Part shown: one piece after another, positions 31,742-40,088 of the stretch
Layout of the letters: each line of letters opens with the position of its first letter
How positions within the stretch are numbered: position 1 is the stretch's first letter
Assembly: GCF_932526225.1 (NCBI RefSeq)
Contig: NC_064041.1
Location: 10,152,813-10,216,812, forward strand
Origin: Nematostella vectensis
Taxonomy: Eukaryota > Cnidaria > Anthozoa > Actiniaria > Edwardsiidae
DNA length: 64,000 nt
Direction of reading: 5' to 3'
Translations under genes and position numbers: made by a program
Notes under the pieces: generated by a model
Seen by the model: only the letters and a program-made list of their open reading frames with translations
The model's database searches: none
Told to the model about the DNA's origin: nothing

Positions 31742-33007
31742 TCAGTATTGTATGGACTCTAGCTGTCCGTTCATAAGGTTCATTTGGGCGTCGGCCACCA
31801 CAAACACGTGACAGTTTACGCTACCCAAGCCGCCTGCCGTGCGTTTTATCTCGAGGTGCACACCGTCGCGGGTATTGACCAATCGGAGACCACCCCCATG
31901 CATGGCGCTGTCGTCCGTCGTTCGGAGGTCGATCCACAGAGCAAACTTGTTATCGCCATTGAACGACTCGGGGCCGATTGCCGGGGCGGCGGGCGCTCTG
32001 CTGTGCCCCCCCGGGGAGGGGCGGACGAACCGCCTTTTTGCCTCCCTCCAGAAATCCATGGGACGCAGGCCCAGGTTGAAGACTTTGTTTGGCATGCCGT
32101 CGATTGTAACGCGAACGCTCTTGATGTCGGGGTACACGAACTTCTCAGAGTCGCGAGTCCCTGCCGTGTATGGCTCCACAAAGAGGAGCAGCAGACCACT
32201 CATAGACCTTCGCGGCAGGTTGACACTCTCGTTGATTATGCTGTCCGTCCCTTTGCTAATCACGAAGGTCTTGTGAAGGTTCACTTGCTCGTAGAAGAAC
32301 GTTGTGCCGTTGTGGTAGGCGGCGGCTGCAGACCGGGCGAGGTTGTCGTCCCTCAGGCTTTCGTACTCCAGCTCTAGATTTTTGATGCCATAGGATAATT
32401 TGGTGGCATCGGTTCCGACTACTACCTGGTCAGGCGCTGCGAACAAGATCTCGAAGAGCAGCGCCTCGGGGAGCGCCCTTGGGTACAGCACGCCGTGGTC
32501 CGTCAGCAGAGAATGGTCTAGCGGGATGGTGTACCTCGCCCCGTGGGCGGCGCTTAGAGCGTTCTCCTTGGCGTTACTGGTCGCTTTATCGCCAGCCTTG
32601 GAGCGAAGCTTGCGCATGTTTTCTGACTGTATGCCCTGCTCCAGGCGGTCCTCTCTCTCGACCTTGGGCAGGTAAAGCTCCTCATACGTCTTGAAGGCGT
32701 CATAGCGGTTGGTGTCCTGGAGCGTTTCTCCTGCAAACGTGATTTTCAGGCGGCTCACGAGATTTCGGCCGACGTTGTTCACGACGGTATTATTCGCATG
32801 GCCTGAGACGGAGAGATCGAGACCGACCCTCAAGGAGCCAGGCACGAGCGTGACGCCCTCCGATAGCTTTGGGACCGCCACATATAGCGTCTCGCCTGGG
32901 GAGGCCGTCGACGGGTTGAGAGTGACCCGGTGAACAGTTCTCTCTGCTTTCAACCCCAGAGGAATTCTGGGTGTTCGCTGGGGGTCGAGTTTATCGCTGA
33001 CTGACAT
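31742..33007 (-). CDS. Candidate major capsid protein (double jelly-roll type)
   Basis: An intact 421-residue frame. It lacks membrane segments and is rich in predicted beta structure (LVSRLKITFAGETLQ, SVRVTIDGMPNKVFN). The C-terminal part, FALWIDLRTTDDS followed by GGGLRLVNTRDGVHLEIKR and a final hydrophobic strand, resembles the end of the F54H12.2-like capsid family of invertebrate Polintons as I remember it. Size and position next to the packaging ATPase support the call. A structure prediction would be decisive. The start at 33007 is preceded by GTGCATACGCGTATACG. The gene is the largest intact one in the element, but capsid function is inferred. Confidence 0.68.
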   Translation of the reverse strand: MSVSDKLDPQRTPRIPLGLKAERTVHRVTLNPSTASPGETLYVAVPKLSEGVTLVPGSLRVGLDLSVSGHANNTVVNNVGRNLVSRLKITFAGETLQDTNRYDAFKTYEELYLPKVEREDRLEQGIQSENMRKLRSKAGDKATSNAKENALSAAHGARYTIPLDHSLLTDHGVLYPRALPEALLFEILFAAPDQVVVGTDATKLSYGIKNLELEYESLRDDNLARSAAAAYHNGTTFFYEQVNLHKTFVISKGTDSIINESVNLPRRSMSGLLLLFVEPYTAGTRDSEKFVYPDIKSVRVTIDGMPNKVFNLGLRPMDFWREAKRRFVRPSPGGHSRAPAAPAIGPESFNGDNKFALWIDLRTTDDSAMHGGGLRLVNTRDGVHLEIKRTAGGLGSVNCHVFVVADAQMNLMNGQLESIQY

Positions 33008-33105
33008 CGTATACGCGTATGCACATAAAGTACGAAGTCGCGTGGCTATGGTGCGGACTGTTAGACATGTCTAACATAGCATAGCACGAGTTATGCGCAC
33101 GCATC
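33008..33105. promoter_or_regulatory. Bidirectional promoter region between capsid and coiled-coil genes
   Basis: 98 bases separate the divergent starts at 33007 and 33106. The sequence has GTATACGCGTATGCAC at 33010-33024, an ACATGTCTAACATAGCATAG stretch, and ATGCGCACGCATC directly before the plus-strand ATG. Shared ATACGC/GCATACG words also lie just before other minus-strand starts. Confidence 0.45.
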
Positions 33106-34050
33106 ATGGGTGATGTTGACGTCGACATTGACGATACATTCCCCGGTGCATCCGCCGATCGCGGGGTGGGGGACGACGAGACGACGCCCCTTAACCCGTT
33201 CGACCCCGACGATGGGGAGTCGATCCCAATGACGAGCACGTCGTCGCGTACGCATGCTGCGCATAGGACGGTCACTCAAAGCGCAACGCAAACCGCCGGA
33301 ACGGCAAGCGCTGAAACCTCGTTCATCACAGAGGGTGCAGCGACAAGACTCGGTCTCCAGTTCCTCAGGGATGAATACCCAAACCTTAACGAGAATCTGC
33401 TACGGTTCCAGTCAGACCGGAGGGGGACGACGCTAATACGGGTTCGCAACCTCGACAAAGGAGGTTGGTCTAAACCAAGACAGCTGTTCAACGAGGACGG
33501 GGGCGTCCGACAGGACGTTACAAATCTGAGAGGCTTCAAGCTGGCGATGGGGTCCGTGGCAGAGGTAGACGCGGTCATCCAGGAGAACACAGAACGGATC
33601 CTAGAGCTGCAAGGGGTGGTAGCCACAGACAGGGAGACCATCGACGACCCTAACTCGTCAGAGAGTAGCCGCCAAGAGGCCCGTGAGCGCAACGAGGAGA
33701 GGCTGTCCGAGATTGACGAACTAGAACGCGAAAACCGAGAGCTCGAGAACCAAAAGCCGCTAAAAGAGCGCATCAAAGCCATCTTAAAAAAAACCGTCAC
33801 CGCTATCAGGTTGGCCGTAGCGACGGCGATCGCGGCCATTGTGACGTCGCTCGGCAAGTCGCTCTCCTCCGTGGCCAGAGGGGTCGGTAACGGGCTTAAG
33901 GCCATCGGTAAAAAGCTGGGCGAACTTCTCCCCGGGCTAGTAGGCAGCATCGCGAACTTCGTGTTTAAGGCTGCAGGGGAAGCGGTGAAATTCCTTGGCG
34001 AAAATGCGTGGCTGCTCATTCTAGCCGTAGCCGCGTTCTTGGCTCGTTGA
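33106..34050 (+). CDS. Coiled-coil protein with C-terminal membrane/amphipathic segment
   Basis: The intact 314-residue frame starts with an acidic, disordered region (residues 1-65) that includes the dispersed motif (33296-33311, encoding AGTASA). A charged coiled coil follows at about 155-220 (EERLSEIDELERENRELENQ). The last 90 residues are small-residue-rich amphipathic or membrane helices (KSLSSVARGVGNGLKAIGKK, LPGLVGSIANFVFKAAGEAV) and a final hydrophobic segment WLLILAVAAFLAR. I remember the same C terminus from many cnidarian elements. By analogy with capsid-associated membrane-lytic or internal proteins it may be a virion component; this is inference only. Confidence 0.72.
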   Translation: MGDVDVDIDDTFPGASADRGVGDDETTPLNPFDPDDGESIPMTSTSSRTHAAHRTVTQSATQTAGTASAETSFITEGAATRLGLQFLRDEYPNLNENLLRFQSDRRGTTLIRVRNLDKGGWSKPRQLFNEDGGVRQDVTNLRGFKLAMGSVAEVDAVIQENTERILELQGVVATDRETIDDPNSSESSRQEARERNEERLSEIDELERENRELENQKPLKERIKAILKKTVTAIRLAVATAIAAIVTSLGKSLSSVARGVGNGLKAIGKKLGELLPGLVGSIANFVFKAAGEAVKFLGENAWLLILAVAAFLAR

Positions 34051-34061
34051 ATGCAAAGCAG

Positions 34062-35524
34062 TCATCGGAACGAGTAATACGCCGCGGCCATCACGAGCAC
34101 CGACAACCCCACCTTGAGGGCGGTGTGGTCACTTTTCTCGCCCGACAGGGTAGGGGCCGCGCCCTCCGCGTGCACTTTCGCAGGGGTGCTTTGCCGCCGG
34201 GGCGGCGCGTGGTCAGTCGCGTGTTGCACCCTAGGACGCCCACCGGCCATGTTATGAGCACCGACTGGCTTTGTCTCGGTGTTAATCGCGTTTGCGCCGA
34301 GCTTCATGGAGTCCGTGGCTTTCTGCAGCTTATTGTTGTAGCCCACGACGCTTTGCGTGTTTATCACCAGATCGCTCGGCATCAGCCACACTCCTGGTGC
34401 AACCGCAAGACTCAGTCTCACCTTGGCCTCCTGCACGGCTAACTGGTACCTTTGCACGCTTTGAGCGATGTCGTTTACTATGATCGCGTCTTCGAGCAGC
34501 TCCGTGAACTCCGCCTGCGCCTCCATGGCCGGCCCACCGGCCCCTGCGATGGAGGAACGGACGTTTACTTGCGCGCCAAGCACTGTGTAGACGAACGCCT
34601 CAACCGAGCGGTCGAGTCTCCCTAGCCCTGCTTTCGTCAGCCCCTCGCCTTTGGGAGGCGCAAACCAGCTATATTGCACGCCCCCGTGGTCGTCGTTGCG
34701 TATGTAACCCACCTGCTTCCCACTATTGTACGTCCCACCTTCGTCGCTAAACAGATTGAGGTGGCTCGGGTACTCGTCCGCCGCCGTGTCGTAGCCACGG
34801 ATCACGTGCACGTTGCGACACCCCTCCCCGGGTAGAACACAAACACATCGCCTAGCCCATGGTTCCGCCCGCCTTTCCATCGGAAGTCCGGCTTACGCGG
34901 CAAACCGAACTCTATGCATAGACGCTCGAAAGCGGCCTTCTTGTAGGGGTAACCTTTGTGCGTGAACGGGTTGTCGCCAGGCAGGGGGACGCCGAGCTCG
35001 TAGAGTATCCTCCGGGTGGTAAAGTAGACGTGAAACCTTAGAAATCCCCTGATGACAGAGGGGAGCGTGGCGAAAGTGGGGTCAGTTAGGGACACCCCAC
35101 ATCCGGCGGTTGCGCACCAGACCGCAAATATGAGTTGCTGTGGCCAGTACCCATATGAAGGCTCCGATAGCCACCGGCGAGACTCCTTGGCGGACTTGTG
35201 CGTGACTACTGTCTCTTTGAATATGTCTCGGACCCTAGTCGTGAATGATTTGTTTTCAGCCACGTGTATCTCCAGCTGCGTGAGTAGTGGGGTGATGTCT
35301 GAGGCCGTGCTCTCCACGGGGGTCGCGTGTACGGCGTAGAGCAGCTTTTGCGCGAGGGTCAGAGACCTAGGGAAACCTAGGGAAACCGTTTTTTTGGCTT
35401 GTTCGGCTATAGCGTGTTTGATATGTTCGGCTATAGAGGCTCCCGCCGCAACTGCCGCCTTCTTCGTCTCCTCCCCCTTCCTTCGGGGGACCTCGTTCAG
35501 CATCTGCCAGCCTTCCCAATCCAT
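34062..35524 (-). pseudogene. Protein F of the Polinton-like element, frameshifted
   Basis: Frames 34802..35524 and 34062..34880 are one gene. The break is one C missing in the run at about 34826-34834, where copy 1 at about 9088-9096 has one more C. The protein would be about 460 residues. It has an Ala/Lys-rich helical N terminus, a central conserved part (PSYGYWPQQL, IRGFLRFHVYFT, GGRNHGLGDVFVFYPG, GYDTAADEYPSHLNLFSDEG) and a helical C-terminal part (NDIAQSVQRYQLAVQEAKVR). It ends in a hydrophobic VLVMAAAYYSF tail that could anchor it. The family is unknown to me by function. Its presence in both copies shows that it is a standing component, perhaps structural. Confidence 0.75.
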
Positions 35525-35554
35525 GCTCAGCCCTATTAAACACGAAGGCGGGCT
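35525..35554. promoter_or_regulatory. Divergent promoter region between protein F and the minor-capsid candidate
   Basis: Only 30 bases separate the two start codons. The segment CCTATTAAACACGAAGGCGG is identical in copy 1. On the minus strand it reads as a TTTAATAGGG TATA-like element. Confidence 0.4.
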
Positions 35555-36241
35555 ATGTTCAACACAATGGTGGTCCTACACGCTGAGTTCACCGGATGTG
35601 AACTGACGCTCTTCTTCGGGCAGCCGATAAGGCGCCCGCGCTTTGTGGCGCTCCGGCAGTGCTCGCTGTTTAACAGCTGGTATAATCTCGAGCGGGAGCA
35701 GCAGATAACGACTACAGACTCCCTCCCGCCCATCGCTACTCTGCCAGCCGGGCACCACACGGCCGAGTCCACCATGGAAACGATCAACCACGCTAAAAGC
35801 CAGATTCTGACCGCGAAGCTGGATCCCCTCACTGGGAAGATCGTGCTCGTGTCCACAGGCATTGCGTCCTAAACGCCGAGCTTTGCGCACTATTTGGCCT
35901 AGAGTCTAAAGACGGTCAGATGGGGGGGGGGCCTCGTACTGCCCGTGGGGGATCCCCCAATTGAGGTGACTTTGTCGAAAATAGAGGCCATCTACATCTT
36001 CTGCGACATCGTAGACCGCTCGCAGTGCCTCGCCTTAGACGAGCCTTCAAACGTTCTCGCTTGCCTAGAAACCCGCGGGAGGCCGCACGAGAAAGTCGTC
36101 TATGGGCCCGACACCCCCACTTGTGTCGCAGCGTCTTCCTCTGAGTTTGTCTCGAGTATCCGAATATGGGTCAGGGATGACCGCGGTAGACGGGTGGACT
36201 TTAAGGGCAGGCCTGTTCGCCTCGTATTAGAGCTAACCTAG
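35555..36241 (+). pseudogene. Candidate minor capsid (penton-like) protein, frameshifted
   Basis: Frame 35555..35872 (start ATG at 35555 or 35567) contains SLFNSWYNLEREQQ and AKLDPLTGKIVLVSTG. A lesion near 35865-35875 (GCGTCCTAAACGCC versus GCGTTCCTGAATGCC in copy 1) ends the frame. The rest is in frame 35945..36241, with IEAIYIFCDIVDRSQC and SIRIWVRDDRGRRVDFKGRP. The pattern of an early NSWYN segment, a late YxFCDIV strand and a final IRIWVRDDRGR strand fits a capsid-associated family common in cnidarian elements, as I remember it. A penton-like role is inference. It is followed after 16 bases by the next gene. Confidence 0.6.
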
Positions 36242-36257
36242 GCCCGACATAGCAGGC

Positions 36258-37216
36258 ATGGCGAACAGCGACGTTAGCAGCGGTGGCATATCCATATATC
36301 CCCCGCTCCCCAGTGCCCACCCCCCGCAAACGCCTACCGCTCCGGCAAGCACCGGCGGCGACGCGCAAAGTTTCCGACTCCAGGTAATACGTGACACTCA
36401 GGCGGTTCTAGACAATGAGATAACGCCTACATTAACTTTTGCCGATTGTTTATGTACGTGAAATCGATTTGGCCTTCATTAGCTTTTGCCGATTGTTTAT
36501 GTACGCGAAACATTACCTGCCTGACATATAGAGACGGGGCTGGGAGGCCCGAAGGGGCGATCCGGGCCTCCCAGGCCGTTTCACTGAAACCCCCCAGTCC
36601 CCCCCCTCGGGCGGCTCTAGACAAGGAGATAACGCATTATCGACTGGTGCGGAAGAAGTATAAGCACGCCTTTGCCGTTACCCATGCTGTGTCTGTGGCA
36701 TCCGGCATCGCTGCAGGGGCGCTTTCCAGCGCCGGGCTGGGAGTCTCTTTGAGTGGGATAGGGGTTCTGATCGGCGCTCCGCTGGCAGGGGTCGCTGGGC
36801 TGGTCGGTGTCGTGGGCGCGGGCGCGGGGGTGGTCTCAAGGGGTCTTACGAGCAAGGTGGCTAAACACGAAGACACGATGGTTTTAGCGGAGAGTAAGAA
36901 AAACTCGATCAGCGAGCTGGTCTCTAAGGCTCTGCAAGGCGGGCGTATCTCAGACGAAGAGTTTCGGCTGATACTTCAGGAACAAGAGAGATACAACGCG
37001 CTCAAGGCCGCTATCAGAGCCCGACACGGCCCCGCACCGCGTGATAAAAAAAGCGGGAAAGGGCCCTCCCTAAAGGCACGCGAAAAGGCGAAAAAGAGGC
37101 TGCGAAAAAATTCGCGAGGAGTTCGGGAGCGAGGTGTTCGAGTAAAGCTCAGGTTTAAACGCTACGCCATCGGCTTCGAATTTACGGCCGAAAAACGGTC
37201 ATTCCGCGCTCCGTAG
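36258..37216 (+). pseudogene. Glycine-rich membrane protein interrupted by a terminal-repeat fragment
   Basis: The N-terminal part (MANSDVSSGGISIYPPLPSA and DAQSFRLQVIRDTQAVLDNE) is separated from the rest by an insertion at about 36427-36608. The rest (about 36609-37216) has EITHYRLVRKKYKHAFAVT, two hydrophobic glycine-rich stretches (SGIAAGALSSAGLGVSLSG, GVLIGAPLAGVAGLVGVVG), then HEDTMVLAESKKNSISELVS and a basic tail. I recognise this family from many cnidarian elements, but its role is unknown. The insert adds a stop codon at about 36459, so the frame that runs through 36446..37216 starts inside the insert. Confidence 0.7.
36427..36608 (+). repeat. Solo fragment of the element's own terminal repeat inside a gene
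   Basis: The insert matches the outer about 180 bp of the right terminal repeat in the same orientation, including GCTTTTGCCGATTGTTTATG, the GAGACGGGGC block, CGTTTCACTGAAAC and the terminal C run. It is flanked by an imperfect direct repeat of the gene (GCGGTTCTAGACAATGAGAT before and GCGGCTCTAGACAAGGAGAT after), about 27-30 bp. Copy 1 lacks it. Confidence 0.88.
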
Positions 37217-37284
37217 GTCGGCAGCCCTCCTCGTTTTCGCGGCCCTCCCCGACGCCATCGCTATTTGCCCGAAAAAGTCGTGTA

Positions 37285-37670
37285 CGCGAAACGCGCCCGG
37301 CCTACGACTGCCCTAATTAATTATTCATGTACGCAGCCCTAATTAATCATTCATGTACGCAGCCCTAATTAATTATTCATGTACCGAAACGCGCTCGGCC
37401 TACAGCCCTAATTAATCATTCATGTACGTGAAATCTATTTGGCCTACATTAGCAATTGCCAAAAGCTTATGTACGTGAAATCGATTTTACCTACATTAGC
37501 AATCGCCAAAAGCTTATGTACGTGAAATCGATTTGGCCTACATTAGCTTTTGCCGATTGTTTATGTACGTGAAGCATTATCTGCCTGATATATAGAGACG
37601 GGGCAGGGAGGTCCGGAGGGGCGATTCGCGCCTCCCAGGCCGTTTCACTGAAACAACCCGCCCCCCCCCC
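37285..37670 (-). repeat. Right inverted terminal repeat
   Basis: Inverted counterpart of 22951-23580: TAATTAATTATTCATGTACG subrepeats, then GCCGATTGTTTATGTACGTG, the GAGACGGGGC block, CGTTTCACTGAAAC and a terminal C run. It is shorter than the left repeat because it has fewer subrepeats. Confidence 0.9.
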
Positions 37671-37676
37671 ACTCAC
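37671..37676. repeat. Target site duplication, right (ACTCAC)
   Basis: Second copy of the six-base duplication that also precedes the element at 22945-22950. Confidence 0.9.
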
Positions 37677-37830
37677 TGTCCTGATCTGGTAAAAAATTGT
37701 AAGAAATATCCATGTAAAAGTATACTTACATGAAAGGCAACCTCGATTTGGATATTTGTGTCTTTTTGAATTTCTATTTCCATTTAACTAAAAAAATTAT
37801 ACTTTTTATTTATGATCTGTTATGAATACT

Positions 37831-38802
37831 TTGTTCAAATTTGACAAGTTTTTCTTTTAAGGAAATAATCTGCTGCATTGAGTTTTGCAACTCAAAAAGC
37901 TTTATTGTTGACTGTAAAATAACTTAGTTTACACATTTCCCTATTTTGATTATCATTTTTTTTTACTTAATGATTATTGAAGTTGTTCATATTAGCTGTA
38001 AACATGCTACTCTTACTATTAAATACTAACTGCAGGTATTGGCCTGCCAAAATATAGTGTATTAAAAAGCACCTCTGAATGGTGTCAACCTTTTTCTTTT
38101 AAGGTCTTGTCCCTAACTGTTGACATCCAGCAGGATAGACGTTGTCAAGTGGTTTATATGTCCAAGCTATTGACCTATTTGCCTTGATTCTCAACATCTT
38201 ATCAAACCAGGAAATATTAGCCACAAACTGGGTATTTTGAAGCTAAGGCAAGGGAGTTGGTAGCTATATAGGGTGAATATGTTAACCTAATGCTGTTATG
38301 GGAGGGCTTTGCAGAGCTCTTGGTCAAATGTTATTTGACCCATTCAAACCAAAATAGATGTCCTAAAACAATTGAATATTTTATATTGTAACTTTATTAG
38401 CCCCATCTACATTGATCATGTCATTTCTATATCCTTCCTCTGAATATCAGTCTGTGAAAAAATCTTATAATTGATAAGGGGTCCAAGCACCAGGTGGTAA
38501 ATGGACCAGGAGTTCATTTCCCCATGTGATCCACAATATTTCAAGAGCCTGAAACTGTTTGAGTGACAGCATCATCTGTCCATCAAGAACTTTTTTTAAA
38601 AGATTTTACAAGGGCCATTACTATAATGATGGCAAGCCTTATTACAAGCCAGGATGACAGATATGCATGCTTTTATACACTCCTGGCCTTTTTTGCATAG
38701 ATTTTAAATCTTATTATGATTCTGGACAGCAAAGAGGTCAGACAAAAGAAAGTAAAATTTGAAAAAATTAAAGTACTGTAAGTATGTAATACTTTAAGTA
38801 CT
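37831..38802. other. AT-rich interior of the host fold-back repeat
   Basis: Contains no open frame with recognisable content, as expected for a non-autonomous repeat. Confidence 0.55.
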
Positions 38803-39389
38803 GTATTCATAACAGATCATAAGTTAAATGAGTAAGAAACAAGTATCAATTTTCGAATTAAGCTTAAATGGAAACAGAATTTACAAAAAAAGACACAAAT
38901 GTAATGCCTTTTATGTTATCATACTTTTACATGGTTATTTTTTACAATTTCTTACCAGATCAGGGCAAGTTGAGTCCAGGGCAGGTCATGAGTGTTAATA
39001 TTTATGCGTATCATGACTAAATTATTTCTTATATAAGTTATATATAAGTTTAATATAAATGTAAAACAAAAAACAAGACATAAACTTCCGTATTTTACTT
39101 CTTACACTATTGTTAGTTAACTAGAAGTATCAAACACCTTATGAATGATAATATGGCCTCTCAGCGAGAGAATGTCGATATCGAAACAAATGATCACTTA
39201 TTTCCGAATTTTTTGCAAGAGTACGAAAAAATGTCCTCGTAACAAAGTTTGAGTCCACTTATGGAGAAATAAATAGTCCAAGGCTAGTAAGAAAATGTTT
39301 CTTTCTTTGTGGCTAGAAGGGTTAAGAAATTAGGAGGCATATGACGATGTAGGAAGACTTTGAAAAGCAAGTGCCGTTTTCCCCCTTCT

Positions 39390-39720
39390 CGGCCGCCATT
39401 TTGGATTCCTTGAGACAAAGTCAATTTTTCCGCCCTGTCATCTGATTGGCTAATCCGTGCGTCTAAAAATAGCATGATCCTAGGAAACGTCGTGACACTT
39501 CTATAATACAGATGATTGCCCCTACTTTTAAGCCCCTGCCTAAATCGAGTGAAAACGGCCGGTACTTCCGACTCTGCCGCCATCTTGTTTGAAGATAAAC
39601 ATTGGATAATTTATGCTGAAATCCTGGGTGTAGAAGGAGTCACGTGACCGGCCGATCCCAGGCCCTTTACCTTTTTCCCGACCCAAATGACAGGAAATGG
39701 AGAGGGCCCTGGGAACGACG
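39390..39720. repeat. Dispersed repeat upstream of RNF213, inverted copy of 21625..22165
   Basis: The block containing TCGGCCGCCATTTTGGATTC, TTGAGACAAAGTCAATTTTT and GATTGCCCCTACTTTTAAGC is the inverted match of 21995-22165. The block GACCCAAATGACAGGAAATG plus GAGAGGGCCCTGGGA matches 21625-21680 inverted. The promoter region of the downstream gene therefore overlaps repeat DNA. Confidence 0.65.
39576..39587 (+). promoter_or_regulatory. YY1-like motif in the presumed RNF213 promoter
   Basis: GCCGCCATCTTG lies about 315 bases before the start codon at 39902. YY1-type GCCGCCATNTTG boxes often mark core promoters of animal housekeeping genes. The 5' end of the transcript is not known, and a similar word occurs in the neighbouring repeat, so this is tentative. 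Confidence 0.3.
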
Positions 39721-39901
39721 TCGAGAGGCTCGTTTGGCGTTCCAGAGCGCGAGCATTTCCGGTAGGGGCTTTTTTTTGCAATTTCTTGGAAATAGCTAGC
39801 TTTTGAAGTTGGAAATAGAAGTCATTGCATTTGAGGCGTAGAGCCTTTTGACTAAAGACATGGAAAGCTTACGCTGATCTACATAAGACAAAATCGTCGA
39901 G

Positions 39902-40088
39902 ATGAAATGCCCGAATCCTAATTGTGACCCACCGGAGTTTGTCAAATCTCTGTTTGAAGCAGGAGTCGAACTCCATTTCTGTCCCGCGTGTGGCGTTCCT
40001 CTCAAAGATCAATGCAGCAAATCGGAAACAGAATTAACTAATGCCTCTACCACAGTGTCCCCAAACGACCAGTTGCCCCCTAAGCAAA
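39902..40088 (+). CDS. RNF213: RNF213 exon 1: N-terminal zinc ribbon
   Basis: Begins with MKCPNPNCDPPEF. Cysteines 3, 8, 27 and 30 (CPACG) form a plausible zinc ribbon like the one at the start of vertebrate RNF213. The exon ends in phase 1 before GTAAGT at 40089. The upstream ATG context and the lack of an earlier in-frame ATG support this start. Intron 1 is 2.7 kb and holds an ATCGAT-rich inverted-repeat element and a GT run. Confidence 0.85.

Larger units (their letters stand above)
22951..37670. mobile_element. Complete Polinton/Maverick-like virus-like element, 14.7 kb
   Basis: The element is bounded by inverted terminal repeats starting in G runs and by a 6-bp target duplication. It carries a protein-primed-type family-B polymerase candidate, an SF1 helicase, a DDE integrase, an A32-like packaging ATPase, a candidate double-jelly-roll capsid protein and several small conserved proteins. 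That set (PolB, RVE integrase, ATPase, capsid) is the hallmark of Polintons/adintovirus-like elements of animals. GC content is visibly higher than the AT-rich flanks, which fits an incoming sequence. The replication genes occupy the left on the plus strand and converge near 27.9-28.1 kb with the integrase-to-capsid block on the minus strand. Several genes have frameshifts, so this copy is probably no longer active. Confidence 0.92.
22930..38990. mobile_element. Fold-back repeat of about 1.3 kb hosting the Polinton-like insertion
   Basis: The left arm is 22930-22950 continued at 37671-37830. The right arm, 38803-38990, is its inverted copy. Shared words in both arms include CATGACCTG, CTGGACTCA, CTGATCTGGTAA, CCATGTAAAAGTAT and ATGATCTGTTATGAATAC. 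Without the 14.7-kb insertion the unit is about 1335 bp. The interior (37831-38802) is AT-rich and has no transposase, so it is a non-autonomous repeat. Confidence 0.8.

Noticed and set aside
33276-34019. Minus-strand serine-rich frame of 247 codons
   Set aside because: It is the shadow of the intact coiled-coil gene on the plus strand; the Ser/Arg-rich composition reflects antisense codons.
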